The translations under genes and the position numbers were made by a program. Below, one piece after another: positions 24,401-35,449 of a stretch of 60,000 bases of DNA. This stretch comes from Nymphaea colorata (taxonomy: Eukaryota > Streptophyta > Magnoliopsida > Nymphaeales > Nymphaeaceae), in the NCBI RefSeq assembly GCF_008831285.2, contig NC_045141.1, positions 24,353,315 through 24,413,314 on the forward strand. The letters run 5' to 3'. The notes under the pieces were generated by a model. That model worked only from the letters and a program-made list of their open reading frames with translations. It ran no database searches and was not told the origin of the DNA. Position 1 is the stretch's first letter. Each line of letters begins with the position of its first letter.

Positions 24401-25884
24401 GGCAAACACGTCATCAAGGGCTAGGAGAAGAGCCTGAATAATACAGAAGGGGGTCACGTGTCTGTATGTTTCAGTATGCAGAACGATTGGCTTTTAGGTT
24501 AGGAACAAATAGGAAGGCATCATGTAGTGATAGGATCAATTAGAAACCAAAACTTGGAAGGGAAGGACATGAACAAGCTGAAGAGGGAGACGTGTGGTAG
24601 CATGCGGGCTGTGGCCATCTTCTTCTTGTTTCTCGATTACTGAATCATCAAGCCGCTTCTCTCCTCCAACTGACGGCAAGATGACATCTAAAAGCAAAAA
24701 TTGGATGTTTTAGCGTTTTCATCATCAACAAGAAGAACCTTAAGCTTCCACAAACTGGAACCCTTTTTGCATTTCTAGTAGTGTTCAGCACCCAGCTGAA
24801 ACTGAGCCAAGCCAGTCTGAAGCTCTATTATTGGGTCGAGAAAGTTGGGCTGAGCTCATTGCCTGACTCGTGGTCCAGCAACCCAACCTCCCTCATGTTT
24901 GACTAACCGGCATCCCTACTTATTAACACCTGGCCGAAGAAATTATCTTTGTCATTTTGAAAAATATGAATATTTAAAGCATAGAAGATGAACCCAACTA
25001 GCATGATACAATTCCTATGAATGAAATTTCATAGCTTAATACATAGCTTTTAGGTGAATCTATCACAAACTATTGTCATGCATAGAAAGTTTAGAATACA
25101 ATAATGATCACAACTAACTCTTAGGAGTTGTTGGGCTCTAACACTCTGGTAAGTCATATGGACCTACTAAAATAATCATTGCATGCGAGTCAAGACCAGT
25201 CTAGGTGCAGGTCCAGTTGCAGCATTGGTACAAAACAAAGTCAGTGATTAGCAACATGAACTCAGTCAAAAGACCATGGACGTCCATTGCTTCTGGGGGC
25301 AATCATTCATTTCTAATTTGAGATTCAAGGTGACAAGAGATGATTAAGGAAATTATTAAGAAAAAAGGTGAATTGAACAAGAAAAAAACACTAAAAATTG
25401 AAAAAAAAAACTACAAAAACTATCCCTTGCTTGGCATCCCTGGTAAGCAAAGGCACCTAATGGCGGAAGCACAATCATGATCAAGATATGCAGAAATTTG
25501 GGTGTTAGTGCCATCTTTTAGATCCATCTTATCCTTAAGGAAGAAGGTAAAGTAGAGGGCAAAGACAGGTTGCAACAGATGAAACTTGATGGAATGCAAT
25601 GGATGCAAAAAAAAAAAAAAAGTGCTCAAAAAGAGAAGATAGGGAAATTTACTTGGTTCTATGGATTGGATCACCTACATGCATGAGAAAGGTTTTTCCA
25701 CTATATCAAACCATGCTGAAAAGCTTATCTGTTATATAATGGAGCAATAGCTCCATTCTCCCCTTTTATTTTAGGTAAGGTTACAATATTTCCATGATGG
25801 TCAATACCACATATGCTAACATGAGCTGTTGAGATTTTTTCACCACATTTACCAATGTAGACATTATCTGTCACCTTCCTTAAT

Positions 25885-26530
25885 TAAGGCAAATTTTTTA
25901 GGCAACACAATGAAATGAGTAATCTCTTTTACGATCGGTTGAGCCAACTAGATTGGATCTCTCAATATTTTTTGAGTTTGAGTGTGGAGCTTGATCCATA
26001 CTTGATAGCTTTGCGGATTTTGCTCTAATCTCATGTTTATGAGGGTGCTGTTTTGCTTGTACTCTGTCGTGGTAGTGAAAAATGCTTTGTGTGGTGGCCG
26101 TGGACGTAGGAGAATGTGTCTTTGAACCATGTAAATCTTTGTGTGTTCTTTGTGTTTCTCTTATTTTGGTTTCTCTTCTCTTGGTGCATCAAGATAGTGT
26201 GCGAGAGACTGACTCCTAACATTTCACCATATATTTACTTTGCAATCTGTTGAGTCATATGGATTGGATCTCTCAATATCTTTCCAACTCCCCCTCCCTT
26301 CCCCTCTCCCTGTACCACCTTCCTTAATTAACACATGTTTTTTAGGCAATACAATCGATTACGTGGTCTCCTTTGCAATCAGTTGAACTAGTTGGAATTA
26401 ACACATGTTGTTTAGGCAATACAATCAAATGTGTGGTCATCTTTGCAATTGGTTCAGTCAATTGGATTGAATCTCTCAATATCATTTCACCCTCTCCTTT
26501 GCAATCTATTAAGCTAGCGGCATGGGATCT
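25885..26530. repeat. ~70-bp sub-repeats in the unit tail (unit 1 example)
   Basis: Diverged copies of a word pair recur at about 25885, 26235, 26331, 26400 and 26490: 'TTTTTTAGGCAAxACAATC' followed by 'CTTTGCAATCGGTTGAGCCA' and often 'GGATTGGATCTCTCAATAT'. The same cluster is present in every unit that keeps its tail (for example 33010-33780, 37360-38020, 41660-42320, 50630-51290). Confidence 0.7.
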
Positions 26531-27225
26531 CTCGATATCCATTCGCGTCACTAAGGACTCATTTGGCAGCACAAAGATTTTGTTAGTGTTTCATAAATTT
26601 GACCTAAAGTTTGAGTACATTCATGAAACACTTGTTTTAGTATTCCACAAATCTGCCTCACTATTTGTGACATATTCATGAAACATTTTCAAAGTATTCA
26701 AGCTGTCAAACCGTCTCTAAAGGTCATATATTATGTTTAAAAAGAAAGGCACTGCCCGCCTCTCCGTACCTTGTCTTTCTTCCTTCTTTTTTTCGACATT
26801 TTACTACCCTAGTTTACTTACACACATCTCTCTCTCTGTGTTTGTTATTCACTTCACTAATTTTTTATGCAGTCCAATCAGATGAGTTTGGTGATCATTT
26901 TTATGCATATTTTTTTATTAATTTTGTTAGCGTAATTCTTTAAAAGTTCAATATTTTGTATGTTTAATAATTTAAAGTTTATAAACAATAAGTTTGGTGT
27001 TCATGTTTATATTTGCACATCATTTTTTAATTAATTTTGTCAGCTTAGTTCTTTAAAATTTAATACTTCTATGTTTCATAAATTTCAAGTTATAGGTTTT
27101 GATATATAATGTTTTAAAAATTTTGTTTATTTTTTTTCTCAATAATCAGCAAAATACGGACAACAAATCACCAAAATCTTGAGGATATAGCGGTCCAAGA
27201 GGAAGTGGTGTAGACCTGCAACATT

Positions 27226-27354
27226 TATAACGGTGAGATTAATCACCGGTATAGTGTTTGCAGTTAATTTTCAAACAGGAAGCAATACTTTTGCTTTAAT
27301 GTTGCGGAAATTTTGGCTTCCATCTTTATAACAGTGAGATATATCACCATTGTA
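27226..27354. repeat. Twin short hairpins in the unit tail (unit 1 example)
   Basis: Two near-palindromes lie about 100 bp apart: TATAACGGTGA...TCACCGGTATA (27226-27254) and TATAACAGTGA...TCACCATTGTA (27327-27354). Equivalent pairs recur in the tails of later units, for example 38750-38777 with 38871-38898. They could be ends of a small inverted-repeat element. Confidence 0.55.
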
Positions 27355-27436
27355 CAGGGGTGAAGCCTGTAATTATTTGTCGCAGGGGTGAAACTAGAGA
27401 TTTAAAATTTGAACAAGAGGCGAAATAAAAAATTTC

Positions 27437-27440
<4 letters not shown>

Positions 27441-27490
<50 letters not shown>
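27441..27490. repeat. (AT)n microsatellite, unit 1 tail
   Basis: About 50 bp, starting directly after TTTCAAAT. It occupies the same place in each unit tail. Confidence 0.95.
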
Positions 27491-27491
<1 letters not shown>

Positions 27492-27560
27492 CTTTATTGA
27501 TTTACATATTATTTTTTGATGTTTTTAAAATTTGGGGGGGCAATCCCTTTGCCCCTGTCG

Positions 27561-27895
27561 CTATAACAATTGCAGTTCATCATCTTCAGAAACGTGATTT
27601 GAGTTAGTAAAAACAAAATGTTTAATAGCGGCAGTAATACCTTTTTTCTTTAATTTTATGAGAAATTTGTCCTCCAATGCCATTTCTTTCGGTGTCATTG
27701 TTGCGTATACTTTCGATGGGGTGATGACATTGTGTCTTATCAAGAATCGAAGAGATGATGTCAATTCTATGGTCTATTGTTGCCAAATGTAGAGATGTTA
27801 GCCTTTGCACCCCAGAATTAATGGTTTCCGTAAGTTTCAATTCCATCTTCACTAGAAGAAGAACAACTGCCATGCTGCAATGGCCATGTGCTATA
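27561..27895 (-). pseudogene. Ankyrin-repeat fragment, minus strand (unit 2, longest)
   Basis: The frame VKMELKLTETINSGVQRLTSLHLATIDHRIDIISSILD continues the ankyrin pattern (LTSLHLAT). After one frameshift, a 67-codon open frame (27764-27561) reads VITPSKVYATMTPKEMALEDK and onward through a basic LIKLKKKGITAAIK stretch to a stop after DDELQLL. This may preserve the original C-terminal end of the ankyrin region. In other units this part has more stops. Confidence 0.6.
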
Positions 27896-27898
27896 AAG

Positions 27899-28162
27899 TG
27901 CGGCCTGAAGAAGGCTCCACTTCAGAAATGGATTGTCTTCTCGCCACACCTTATTCCACGCGGCCATCAAAGCAGGCAACAGAGATCGTTAGTTACCTAC
28001 TAAAGAAGAAACTGGAACTTATGGACACAACTTATGAGGAGCAAATACTACTACACCTTTACAAACACCTTTACAATTGGCAGTAATAAACAACAAAATC
28101 GACATGATCAGTTCGATTCTTGATAAAAAACCTTACGCCATTGTCAAGAGACAAATGTTGTA
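27899..28162 (+). pseudogene. Ankyrin-repeat fragment, plus strand (unit 2)
   Basis: An EEGSTSEMD lead, then frames carrying EIVSYLLKKKLELMDTTYEE and NNKIDMISSILDKKPYAIVK. It is distinguished by a small tandem stutter, 'CCTTTACAAACACCTTTACAA', which adds an in-frame-breaking 14 bp. A stop follows QML. Confidence 0.65.
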
Positions 28163-28164
28163 AA

Positions 28165-28322
28165 AACATGATAAGATGGCCCTCGTAGGCAACAACTTCC
28201 TTGCCAGCAGCAGCCCAAACATCACAGCAGGGTATACCAAAAATGCCGGTGGTGCAGTAGACCAGAGTGAAGGTCATACCACCGAGGTCCAAGTGATGCC
28301 CTGGCTGCTCGTGGTGCGGCAC
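28165..28322 (-). pseudogene. Membrane fragment, minus strand (unit 2), intron-like part lost
   Basis: The minus strand reads GGMTFTLVYCTTGIFGIPCCDVWAAAGKEVVAYEG without a break. Compared with unit 1, the CT-rich intron-like stretch and the RWAYK lead are gone, and the two halves are joined at the shared 'GTATA'/'ATATA'-like word. The longer open frame is thus a deletion product. Confidence 0.55.
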
Positions 28323-28424
28323 AAATTAGGAGACATTTTGACTCCCATGCATGATCATGAAGATGGTGATGTAGGGAAAGAGGAAGGTGGCCATGAACTA
28401 GGAGATCTTTGCCCTCCAACCAAG

Positions 28425-29690
28425 ACATGTGCATGCCAGGTTCGAGCATGAGTGACAGTAGCGGGTCCATGTAGTTCTTGTCCTGGCCTTACGCTGTCGT
28501 TCCGATCGGCTCCCTCCTTCGAGAACTTGTTGGCACCGAGTCTTACATCTTCTTCCTTCACCTGCATTTTCAGTCCTCTTTCTCGCAGGCGCTGTCTCTC
28601 TCTTTCTCTCCCCTCTCTTCTTCGTCGTTGTGCTGTTTTTTGACGCACATGGCCTCCGTTTATCGGAAAAGAAAACCACTGAACTCTCTGAAGTGTGGTC
28701 GGCCTCCGACCTTGTGAGAATTTAACGCGAGGTCAGGTTTTGTCAACCTGCTGACCGTTTTTGTATTGACGTTAAATTCACTTTCATGACATGATAAAAT
28801 TGTTTTTTCACTTGCAGTTGGTACCGCTAATTGAAAAACCAGCAAAAGAAGACACATCGTAACAAGTCTTCGTGTATTTAATATCCACGCATTATGTAGC
28901 GACCCGACACATTGCAGCTCTTGCCCAAAATAATAAAAAGATATTTGTATTCTAAATTAAACAAATATTTAAAGTGATCCCCATATTCTATTTTCCTTTC
29001 ATAAGGTTATTATTTTCAGCTCCACTTCAACAGTAAACCTTGTCCATTCTGTGAATTCATATCCTCTCCATCATTTTCTCATTTTCATACATGTGAACTT
29101 TATTTCTTGGAGATGGAGAGAACATGGATTCATTTACTATTAAAGAAGAATTGGTTGATATGGATAATATCCCTGTAAAAGAAAAAAAATAATATGGGCA
29201 ATATTGCTTTGCATATTTGTTTAAATTAAAGTACTAATATCTTTTTCTCTTTTTGAACAAAATCTCTTCTGTTTCTCACATAACAGGGCAGGTATTAAAT
29301 ACGAGAAAACATGATAGAATATGTCTTCTTTTGCTGGTTTTTTAACTAGCGCAACCAACTCGAGATGAAAAGACAAATTTACTGTGTGAGGAAATTAAGA
29401 GAATTTAGTCAACATAAAACGGTCATTAGGTTGACAAACACAGTCACGAGTAAAATTTTCAGTGGGTGGGGACACTTCCAGAGAGTTGAGTGGCATGATC
29501 CTATAAATGGCGGCCATGTGGACCATCACTAACAAGGAAAGCAGCACAATGAAGAATACGAGAGGAGAGACAGAGTACAGGGAGAGAGCCTATGAAGAAC
29601 TATTATAAAAAATGGAGGGGAAGGAAGAAGATGTTAGGTTCAGCGCAAACAACTTCTTGGAGGGGCAACCAATCGAAACAGAAGAGCAAA
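28425..29690. other. Unit 2-specific segment (~1.26 kb)
   Basis: The segment lies between 'TTTGCCCTCCAACC' and 'AAGGACTACAAG', which are nearly adjacent in unit 1. It has a CT-rich GC-moderate part (28430-28720), a small near-inverted word pair (GGCCTCCGACC near 28702), AT-rich filler, and a GA-rich block at 29550-29700. No recognisable gene. Either unit 2 gained it or the other units lost it. Confidence 0.5.
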
Positions 29691-29697
29691 CCTAGGA

Positions 29698-30130
29698 AAA
29701 GGACTACAAGCAGCCGCCACTGGTGCCCCTTTTTGAGGCCGGGGATCTCAAGTCACAGTCCTTCTGAAAGGCTGGGATCGCCGGGTTCAAGGTCACATTC
29801 CTCTTCCACTGCATGACCATCCTCACCGTCACGGGGATTAAAAGGTCCCGCACTCTGTTTGGCACCGCCAACATCGAGTGCATCGGTTGGACCTTCAGTG
29901 GCATGATCTTCATCCTTGTCTACTGCATCGCCCGCATTTCTGGTATAACAACCCTCTCTCTCTGTCTTTCTTCTCTCTCTCCATAACCCTCTCCCCAATT
30001 TCGATGGCGGCGCTGAACAGGTGGGCATATAAGCCCTACGGTGACGTTTGGGCTGTTGCTGGCGACGTAGCAGCTTGGGGCTATATGGGGCAAACACGTC
30101 AACAAGGGCTAGGAGAAGAGCCTGTAAGAG
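29698..30130 (+). pseudogene. Membrane-protein fragment, plus strand (unit 2, fullest copy)
   Basis: The frame reads PLVPLFEAGDLKSQSF-stop, then KVTFLFHCMTILTVTGIKRS, then a segment with LFGTANIECIGWTFSG. Here W is kept where unit 1 has a stop. It ends with the span MIFILVYCIARISG, then a donor-like GTATAAC. A following piece, [20 protein letters not shown] through DVAAWGYMG to a stop after GLGEEP, is open from 30004. This is the copy closest to an intact two-span membrane segment. Confidence 0.55.
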
Positions 30131-30337
30131 ACAGAAGGGGGATCACTTGTCTGGAGGTTCGTAGTAGAGTTTTACAATATGCAGTAATACATTTTGCTTT
30201 AATTTTGTGGAAATTTTGGCTTCCATCGATATAACAGTGATATATATCACCACTGTACAAGGGTGGAGCCTGTAATTTTTTATCTCAAGGGTAGAACTAT
30301 ACTTTTAAAATTTGAATAAGAGGCAAAAAATTTTTTC

Positions 30338-30341
<4 letters not shown>

Positions 30342-30406
<65 letters not shown>
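30342..30406. repeat. (AT)n microsatellite, unit 2 tail
   Basis: About 65 bp of TA alternation after TTTTTTCAAA. Confidence 0.95.
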
Positions 30407-30410
<4 letters not shown>

Positions 30411-30559
30411 CTTTTTAAATTTACATATAAATTTTTAAAGTTTTTAAAATTTGAGGAGGCCAATCCCTCGGCCCCCGCTATAACAATTGCAGTTCATCAT
30501 CTTCAAAAACATGATTCAAGTCAGTAAAAACAAATTGTTTAATAGCGGAAGTAATACTT

Positions 30560-30816
30560 CTTTTCTCTAATTTTATGAGAAATTTGTCCTCCAATGCCAT
30601 TTATTTCCATGTCATTGCTGCGTATACTTTTACTGGGGTGATGACGTTGGGTCTGATCAAGAATAAAGTGATGATGGCAATTCTATCGTCTACTGTTGCC
30701 AAATGTAGAGGTGTTAGACTTTGCTCCCCAGAATTATTGGTCTCCGTAAGTTTCAATTCCGTCTTCACTAGATGAAGGACAATCTCTACCTGCCATGCTT
30801 TGAGGGCCATGTGCAA
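30560..30816 (-). pseudogene. Ankyrin-repeat fragment, minus strand (unit 3)
   Basis: The minus frame has HMALKAWQVEIVLHLVKTEL, then LTETNNSGEQSLTPLHLAT, then VDDRIAIITLFLI. TPLHLAT is the exact ankyrin consensus word, making this the clearest ankyrin match on the minus strand. Open for 71 codons. Confidence 0.65.
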
Positions 30817-30827
30817 CTAAGTGCGGC

Positions 30828-31070
30828 CTGAAGAAGGCTCCACTTCAGAAATTGATCCATCTTCTGGCCACATCTTATTCCACGCGCCCATGGATGCAGG
30901 CAACAGAGCTCGTTCGTTACCTACTAAAGAAGAAACTGGAACTTATGGACACAACTTAGGAGGAACAAATGCAACAACACATTTACAATTGGCAGCAATA
31001 AACAACAGAATCGACATGATCAGCTCGATTCTTGATTAGAAACCTTACGCCATTGTCAAGAGACAAATGT
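30828..31070 (+). pseudogene. Ankyrin-repeat fragment, plus strand (unit 3)
   Basis: EEGSTSEIDPSSGHILFHAPMDAGN, then a frame change, then THLQLAAINNRIDMISSILD ending at a stop where other copies have DQKPYA. The region EEGSTSEID overlaps head-to-head with the start of the minus-strand copy. Confidence 0.65.
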
Positions 31071-31119
31071 CATAAAAACACGATGAAGATGGCCCTCGCC
31101 CTCGTAAGCAATAACTACC

Positions 31120-31545
31120 TTGCTAGCAGCTGCCCAAACATCACAGCAGGGTTTATGTGCCCACCTGTTCACTGCGGCCATTAGAGACAGAAAATGCCGG
31201 TGGTGCAATAGACGAGAGCGAAGGTCATACCACAGAGGTCCAAGTGATGCCTTGGCTGCTGGTGGTGCGGCACAAATTAGGAGTCATTTTGACTCCCCGT
31301 CTGTTTGGCAGCACCGACATCCAGAGCGTCGGTTAGACCTCCGGTGGCATGATCTTCGTCCTCGTCTACTGCATCGCCGGCATTTCTTGTATAGCAACTC
31401 TCTCTCTATCTTTCTTCTCTCTCTCCATACCCCTCTCCCTATCTTCAATGGTGGCGTCAAATAGGTGAGCACATAAGCCCTACGGTAATGTTTGGGCTGT
31501 ATGGGGAAAACACGTCATCAAGGGCTAGGAGAAGAGCCTCTATTA
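31120..31545. pseudogene. Facing membrane fragments (unit 3)
   Basis: Minus copy at about 31290-31160 and plus copy at 31305-31400 (the [15 protein letters not shown] word). They are separated by only about 40 bp, with the first membrane span of unit 1 missing from the plus copy. The TAG stop replaces W as in unit 1. Confidence 0.5.
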
Positions 31546-34500
31546 AACAGAAGGTGGTCAATTGTCTGGATGTTTCAGGATGCAGAACGATTGGCTTTTA
31601 GGTTAGGAGCAAAGAGGAAGACATTAGGTAGTGATAGGATCAATTAGAAACCAAAACTTGGAATGGGAGGACAAGAACAAGATGAAGAAGGAGACGTGGT
31701 AGCATGCGGGCTGTGGCCATCTTCTTCTTGTTTCTCGATTACTGAATCATCAAGCCGCTTCACTTCTCCAACTGACTGCAAGGTGACATCTAATAGCGAA
31801 AATTGGATGTTTTAGCGTTTTCATCATCGACAAGAAGAAACTTAAGCTTCCACAACCTGAAACCCTTTTTTGCATTTCTAGTAGCGTTCAACACCCAGCT
31901 GAAACTTAGCCAAGCCGATCTGAATCTCTATTATTGGGTCGAGAAAGTTGGGCTGAGCTCATTACCTGACTCGTGGTCCAGCAACCCAAGCTCCCTCATG
32001 CTCGACTAACTGTCATCCCTACTTGTTGACACCTAGCCGATTGAGGAAATTACGTTTGTCATTTTCAAAAATATGAATATTTATAGTGTAGAAGATGAAC
32101 CCAACTAGCATGATACAATTCCTATGAATGATATTTCATAGCTTAAAACATAGCTTTTAGGTGAATGCATCATAAACTATTGCCATGCATCAAAAGTTTA
32201 GAATACAATAATGATCACAACTAACTCTTAGGAGTTGTAGGGCTCTAACACTCTCTTAAGACATATGGACCTACTAAAATAATCATTGCATGCGTGTCAA
32301 GACCAGTCTAGGTGTAGGTGCAGTTGCGGCATTGGCACAACACAAAGTCAGTGGTTAGCAAAATGAACTCAGTCAAAAGACCATGAATGTCCAATGCTTC
32401 TGGGGGCCGTCGTTCATTTCTAATTTGAGATCCAAGGTGATATGAAATCATTGAGGAAAATTGTTAAGAAAAAAGGTGAAGTGAACAATAAAAAAACCAT
32501 AGAAATTAAAAAAAAGAACTACAAAAACTATCCTTCGCGTGGCATCCCTGACATGCAAAGACACCTAATGGAGGAAGCACAATCATGATCTAGATATGGA
32601 GAAATTTGGTTGTTTTGTGCCATCTTTCAGATCCATCTTATCCTTTTAGGAAGAAGGCAAAGACGGATTGCAATGGATGAAACTTGATGGAATGCTAAGG
32701 ATGCAAAAAAAAAAGTGCTCAAAAAGAGAAGTTGGGCAAATTTATTTGGTTCTGTGGATTGGATCACCTACATGCATGAGAAAAGTTTTTCCAGTATATC
32801 AAACCATGGTGAAAAGCTTCTCTATTATATAATGGAGCAATAGTACCATTCTCCCTTTTATTTTAGGTAAGGTTACAATATTTCCATGATGGTCAATACC
32901 ACATATGCTAACTTGAGCTGTGGAGATTTTTTCACCACATTTACCAATGTAGACATTATCTTCAAAGTCACCTGGTTGACTTGCCTTTTATGAAAGTATG
33001 TATCACCTTCCTTAATTAATGCAAATTTTTTGGGCAACACAATCAAATGAATAATCGCCTTTGCAATCGGTTGAGCCAGCTAGATTGGATCTCTCAATAT
33101 TTTTTCTGTTTGACTGTGGAACCGGATCCTGATCCATACTTGATAGCTTTGCGGATTTTGCTCTAATCTCACGTAATGCAAATTTTTTAGGCAACACAAT
33201 CAATTGAATAATCGCCTTTGCAATCGGTTGAGCCAGCTAGATTGGATCTCTCAATATTTTTTCTGTTTGACACTGTGGAACCGGATCCTGATCCATACTT
33301 GATAGCTTTGCGGATTTTGCTTGTACTCTTTATTCTTCCGTGATAATGAAAGAAGCTTTGTGTGGTGGCCGTGGACTAGGAGGCCCTGTCCCTGAACCCT
33401 GTAAATCTTTGTGTGTTCTTTGAGTTTATTTTTTTTTGGTTTCTCTTCTTCGTGGTGCATGACAGAGAGTGTGCGAGAGACTGGTTCCTAACATTTCACC
33501 AAATGATTTACTTTGCAATCTGGTGAGCCCACTGGATTGGATCTCTCAATATCCTTCCAACCTCCCTCCCCCCATCTCCATTCCCCTCTCCCTTTACCAC
33601 CTTCCTTACAATCGCTTACGTGGTCTCGTTTGCAATCGGTTCAGCCAGTTAGAATTAACACATGTTGTTTAGGCAATACAATCGACAGCGTGGACATCTT
33701 TGCAATTGGTATGGCCAATTGGATTGAATCTACCATTGTCTTTCCATCCTCTGATGTCCTTTCCAATCTATTAAGCTAGCTGCATTGGATCTCTCGATAA
33801 CTCTTCATGTCACTAAGGAGTCATTTGGCAGCAAAAACACTTTGTTAATGTTTCATAAATTAGACCTAAGGTTTGAGTACATTTATGAAACACTTGTTTT
33901 AGTATTCCACGATTCTGCCTCACTACAAATTCATGACACATTTTCAAAGTATTCTTGTTGCCAAACGGCCTCTAAAGGTCATATATTATGTTTGAAAAGA
34001 AAAGCACTACCCACCTCTCCCTGCCTTGTATTTCTTTCATCCTTCTTTTCCTTCGACATTTTACTACCCTAGTTTACTTATACACATCTCTCACTCACTT
34101 TGTTTTTCACTTCACCTTTTTTATGCAGCCCAATAAGAAGAGTTTGGTTATAATTTTAACATTTGCATATTTTTTTTATTAATTTTATTGGCCTAATTCT
34201 TTAAAAGTTTAATATTTTGTATGTTCAATAATTTAAAGTTTATAAAAAATAAGTTTAGTGTCCATGTTTATATTTTCACATCATTTTTTAATTACTTTTA
34301 TCAGCTTAGTACTTTAAAATTTAATATTTCTATGTTTCATAAATTTCAAGTTATAGGTTTTGGTATATAATATTTTAAAAATTTTGCCTTGTTTTTTAAA
34401 TAAACAGCAAAATAGGGATGAGAAAGGTCACCAAAATCTTGAGGATATACCGGTCCAAGAGGAAGGAGAATAGACCTGCAACATTTATAACGGTGAGAAT

Positions 34501-34706
34501 AATCACCGGTATAGGTTTTGTAGTTAGTAGCGTTTTACAGTATGCATTAATACATTTTGCTTTAATTTTGTGGAAATGTTGGCTTCCATCTTTATAACAG
34601 TGATATATATCACCACTGTTCAAGGGTGGAGCCTGTAATTTTTTGTCCCAAGGGTAGAACTATATTTTTAAAATTTGAATAAGAGGCGAAATGAAAATTT
34701 TTAAAT

Positions 34707-34728
34707 TATATATATATATATATATATA
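34707..34728. repeat. Short AT tract, unit 3 tail
   Basis: Only about 22 bp, far shorter than at the same place in units 4-7. Confidence 0.85.
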
Positions 34729-34914
34729 CATATATTAAACCTTTTAGATTTACATATAAATTTTAAAGTTTTTAAAATTTGAGGGGGCCAATCCCTCTGC
34801 CCCTGCCGCTATAACAATTGCAGTTCATCATCTAACGTGATTTAAGTCATTTAAAACAAAATGTTTAGCGGCAGTAATACTTCCTTTGTTTAATTTTATG
34901 AGAAATTTGTCCTA

Positions 34915-35244
34915 AAACGCCACTTATTTCCGTGTCATTGTTGCGTATACTTTTACTGGGGTGATGACAATGGGTCTGATCAAGAATAAAGTGATGATGG
35001 CAATTCTATCGTCTACTGTTGCCAAATGTACAGATGTTAGCCTTTGCTCCCCAGAATTAATGGTCTCCGTAAGTTTCAATTCCTTCTGAATTAGATGAAG
35101 GACAATCTCTAGCTGCCATGCTTTGAGGGCCATATGCAACAAAGTGCGGCCTGAAGAAGGCTCCACTTCAGAAATTGATCCATCTTCTCGCCACATCTTA
35201 TTCCACGCGCCCATGGATGCAGCCATGCAGGCAACAGAGGTCAT
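34915..35244 (-). pseudogene. Ankyrin-repeat fragment, minus strand (unit 4)
   Basis: A 106-codon open minus frame runs through GRTLLHMALKAWQLEIVLHL, LTETINSGEQRLTSVHLAT and VDDRIAIITLFLIRP. The N-terminal 30 or so codons are the antisense of the plus-strand copy and are not ankyrin sequence, so only about 70 residues are meaningful. Confidence 0.6.
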
Positions 35245-35402
35245 TCGTTACCTACTAAATAAGAAACTGGAACTTAGGGACACAACTTAAGAGGAGCAAA
35301 TGCTACTACACATTTACAATTGGCAGTGATAAAAAACGGAATCGACATGATTAGTTCGATTCTTGATCAGAAACCCTACGCCATTGTCAAGAGACAAATG
35401 TC
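35148..35402 (+). pseudogene. Ankyrin-repeat fragment, plus strand (unit 4)
   Basis: Carries VIRYLLNKKLELRDTT then a stop (TAA), and later LILDQKPYAIVKRQMS then a stop. An inserted GCAGCCAT stutter near 35219 shifts the frame relative to units 1-3, and this stutter is shared by units 4-7. Confidence 0.6.
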
Positions 35403-35449
35403 ATAAAAACACGATGAAGATGGCCCTCGCCCTCGCAAGGAATAACTAC

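Larger units (their letters stand above)
23190..27562. repeat. Array unit 1 (~4.4 kb), best-preserved coding pieces
   Basis: First and most diverged unit of the array. Order: ankyrin piece (-) about 23190-23410, ankyrin piece (+) 23393-23640, membrane piece (-) 23885-23665, membrane piece (+) 24003-24400, then a long non-coding tail. The tail holds 70-bp sub-repeats (25885-26530), twin hairpins (27226-27254 and 27327-27354) and (AT)n at 27441-27490. The unit ends at the shared landmark CAATTGCAGTTCATCATC. The array's left edge is not sharply visible; 22740-23190 looks unrelated. Confidence 0.75.
27563..30478. repeat. Array unit 2 (~2.9 kb), tail deleted, extra internal segment
   Basis: Order: ankyrin (-) 27561-27895, ankyrin (+) 27899-28162, membrane (-) 28322-28165, a unit-specific segment of about 1.26 kb (28425-29690), membrane (+) 29698-30130. 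At about 30155 the sequence jumps from 'CACTTGTCTGGA' straight to 'TTTTACAATATGCAGTAATAC', which other units have near the end of the tail. Most of the tail, nearly 3 kb, is therefore missing. (AT)n is at 30342-30406. Confidence 0.75.
30479..34810. repeat. Array unit 3 (~4.33 kb)
   Basis: Order: ankyrin (-) 30560-30816, ankyrin (+) 30828-31070, membrane (-) 31290-31120, membrane (+) 31305-31545, tail to 34810. The tail carries an extra local duplication of about 155 bp (33026-33180 against 33180-33330, repeating the AATTTTTTxGGCAACACAATC to CGGATTTTGCT block) and a short AT tract at 34707-34728. Confidence 0.8.
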
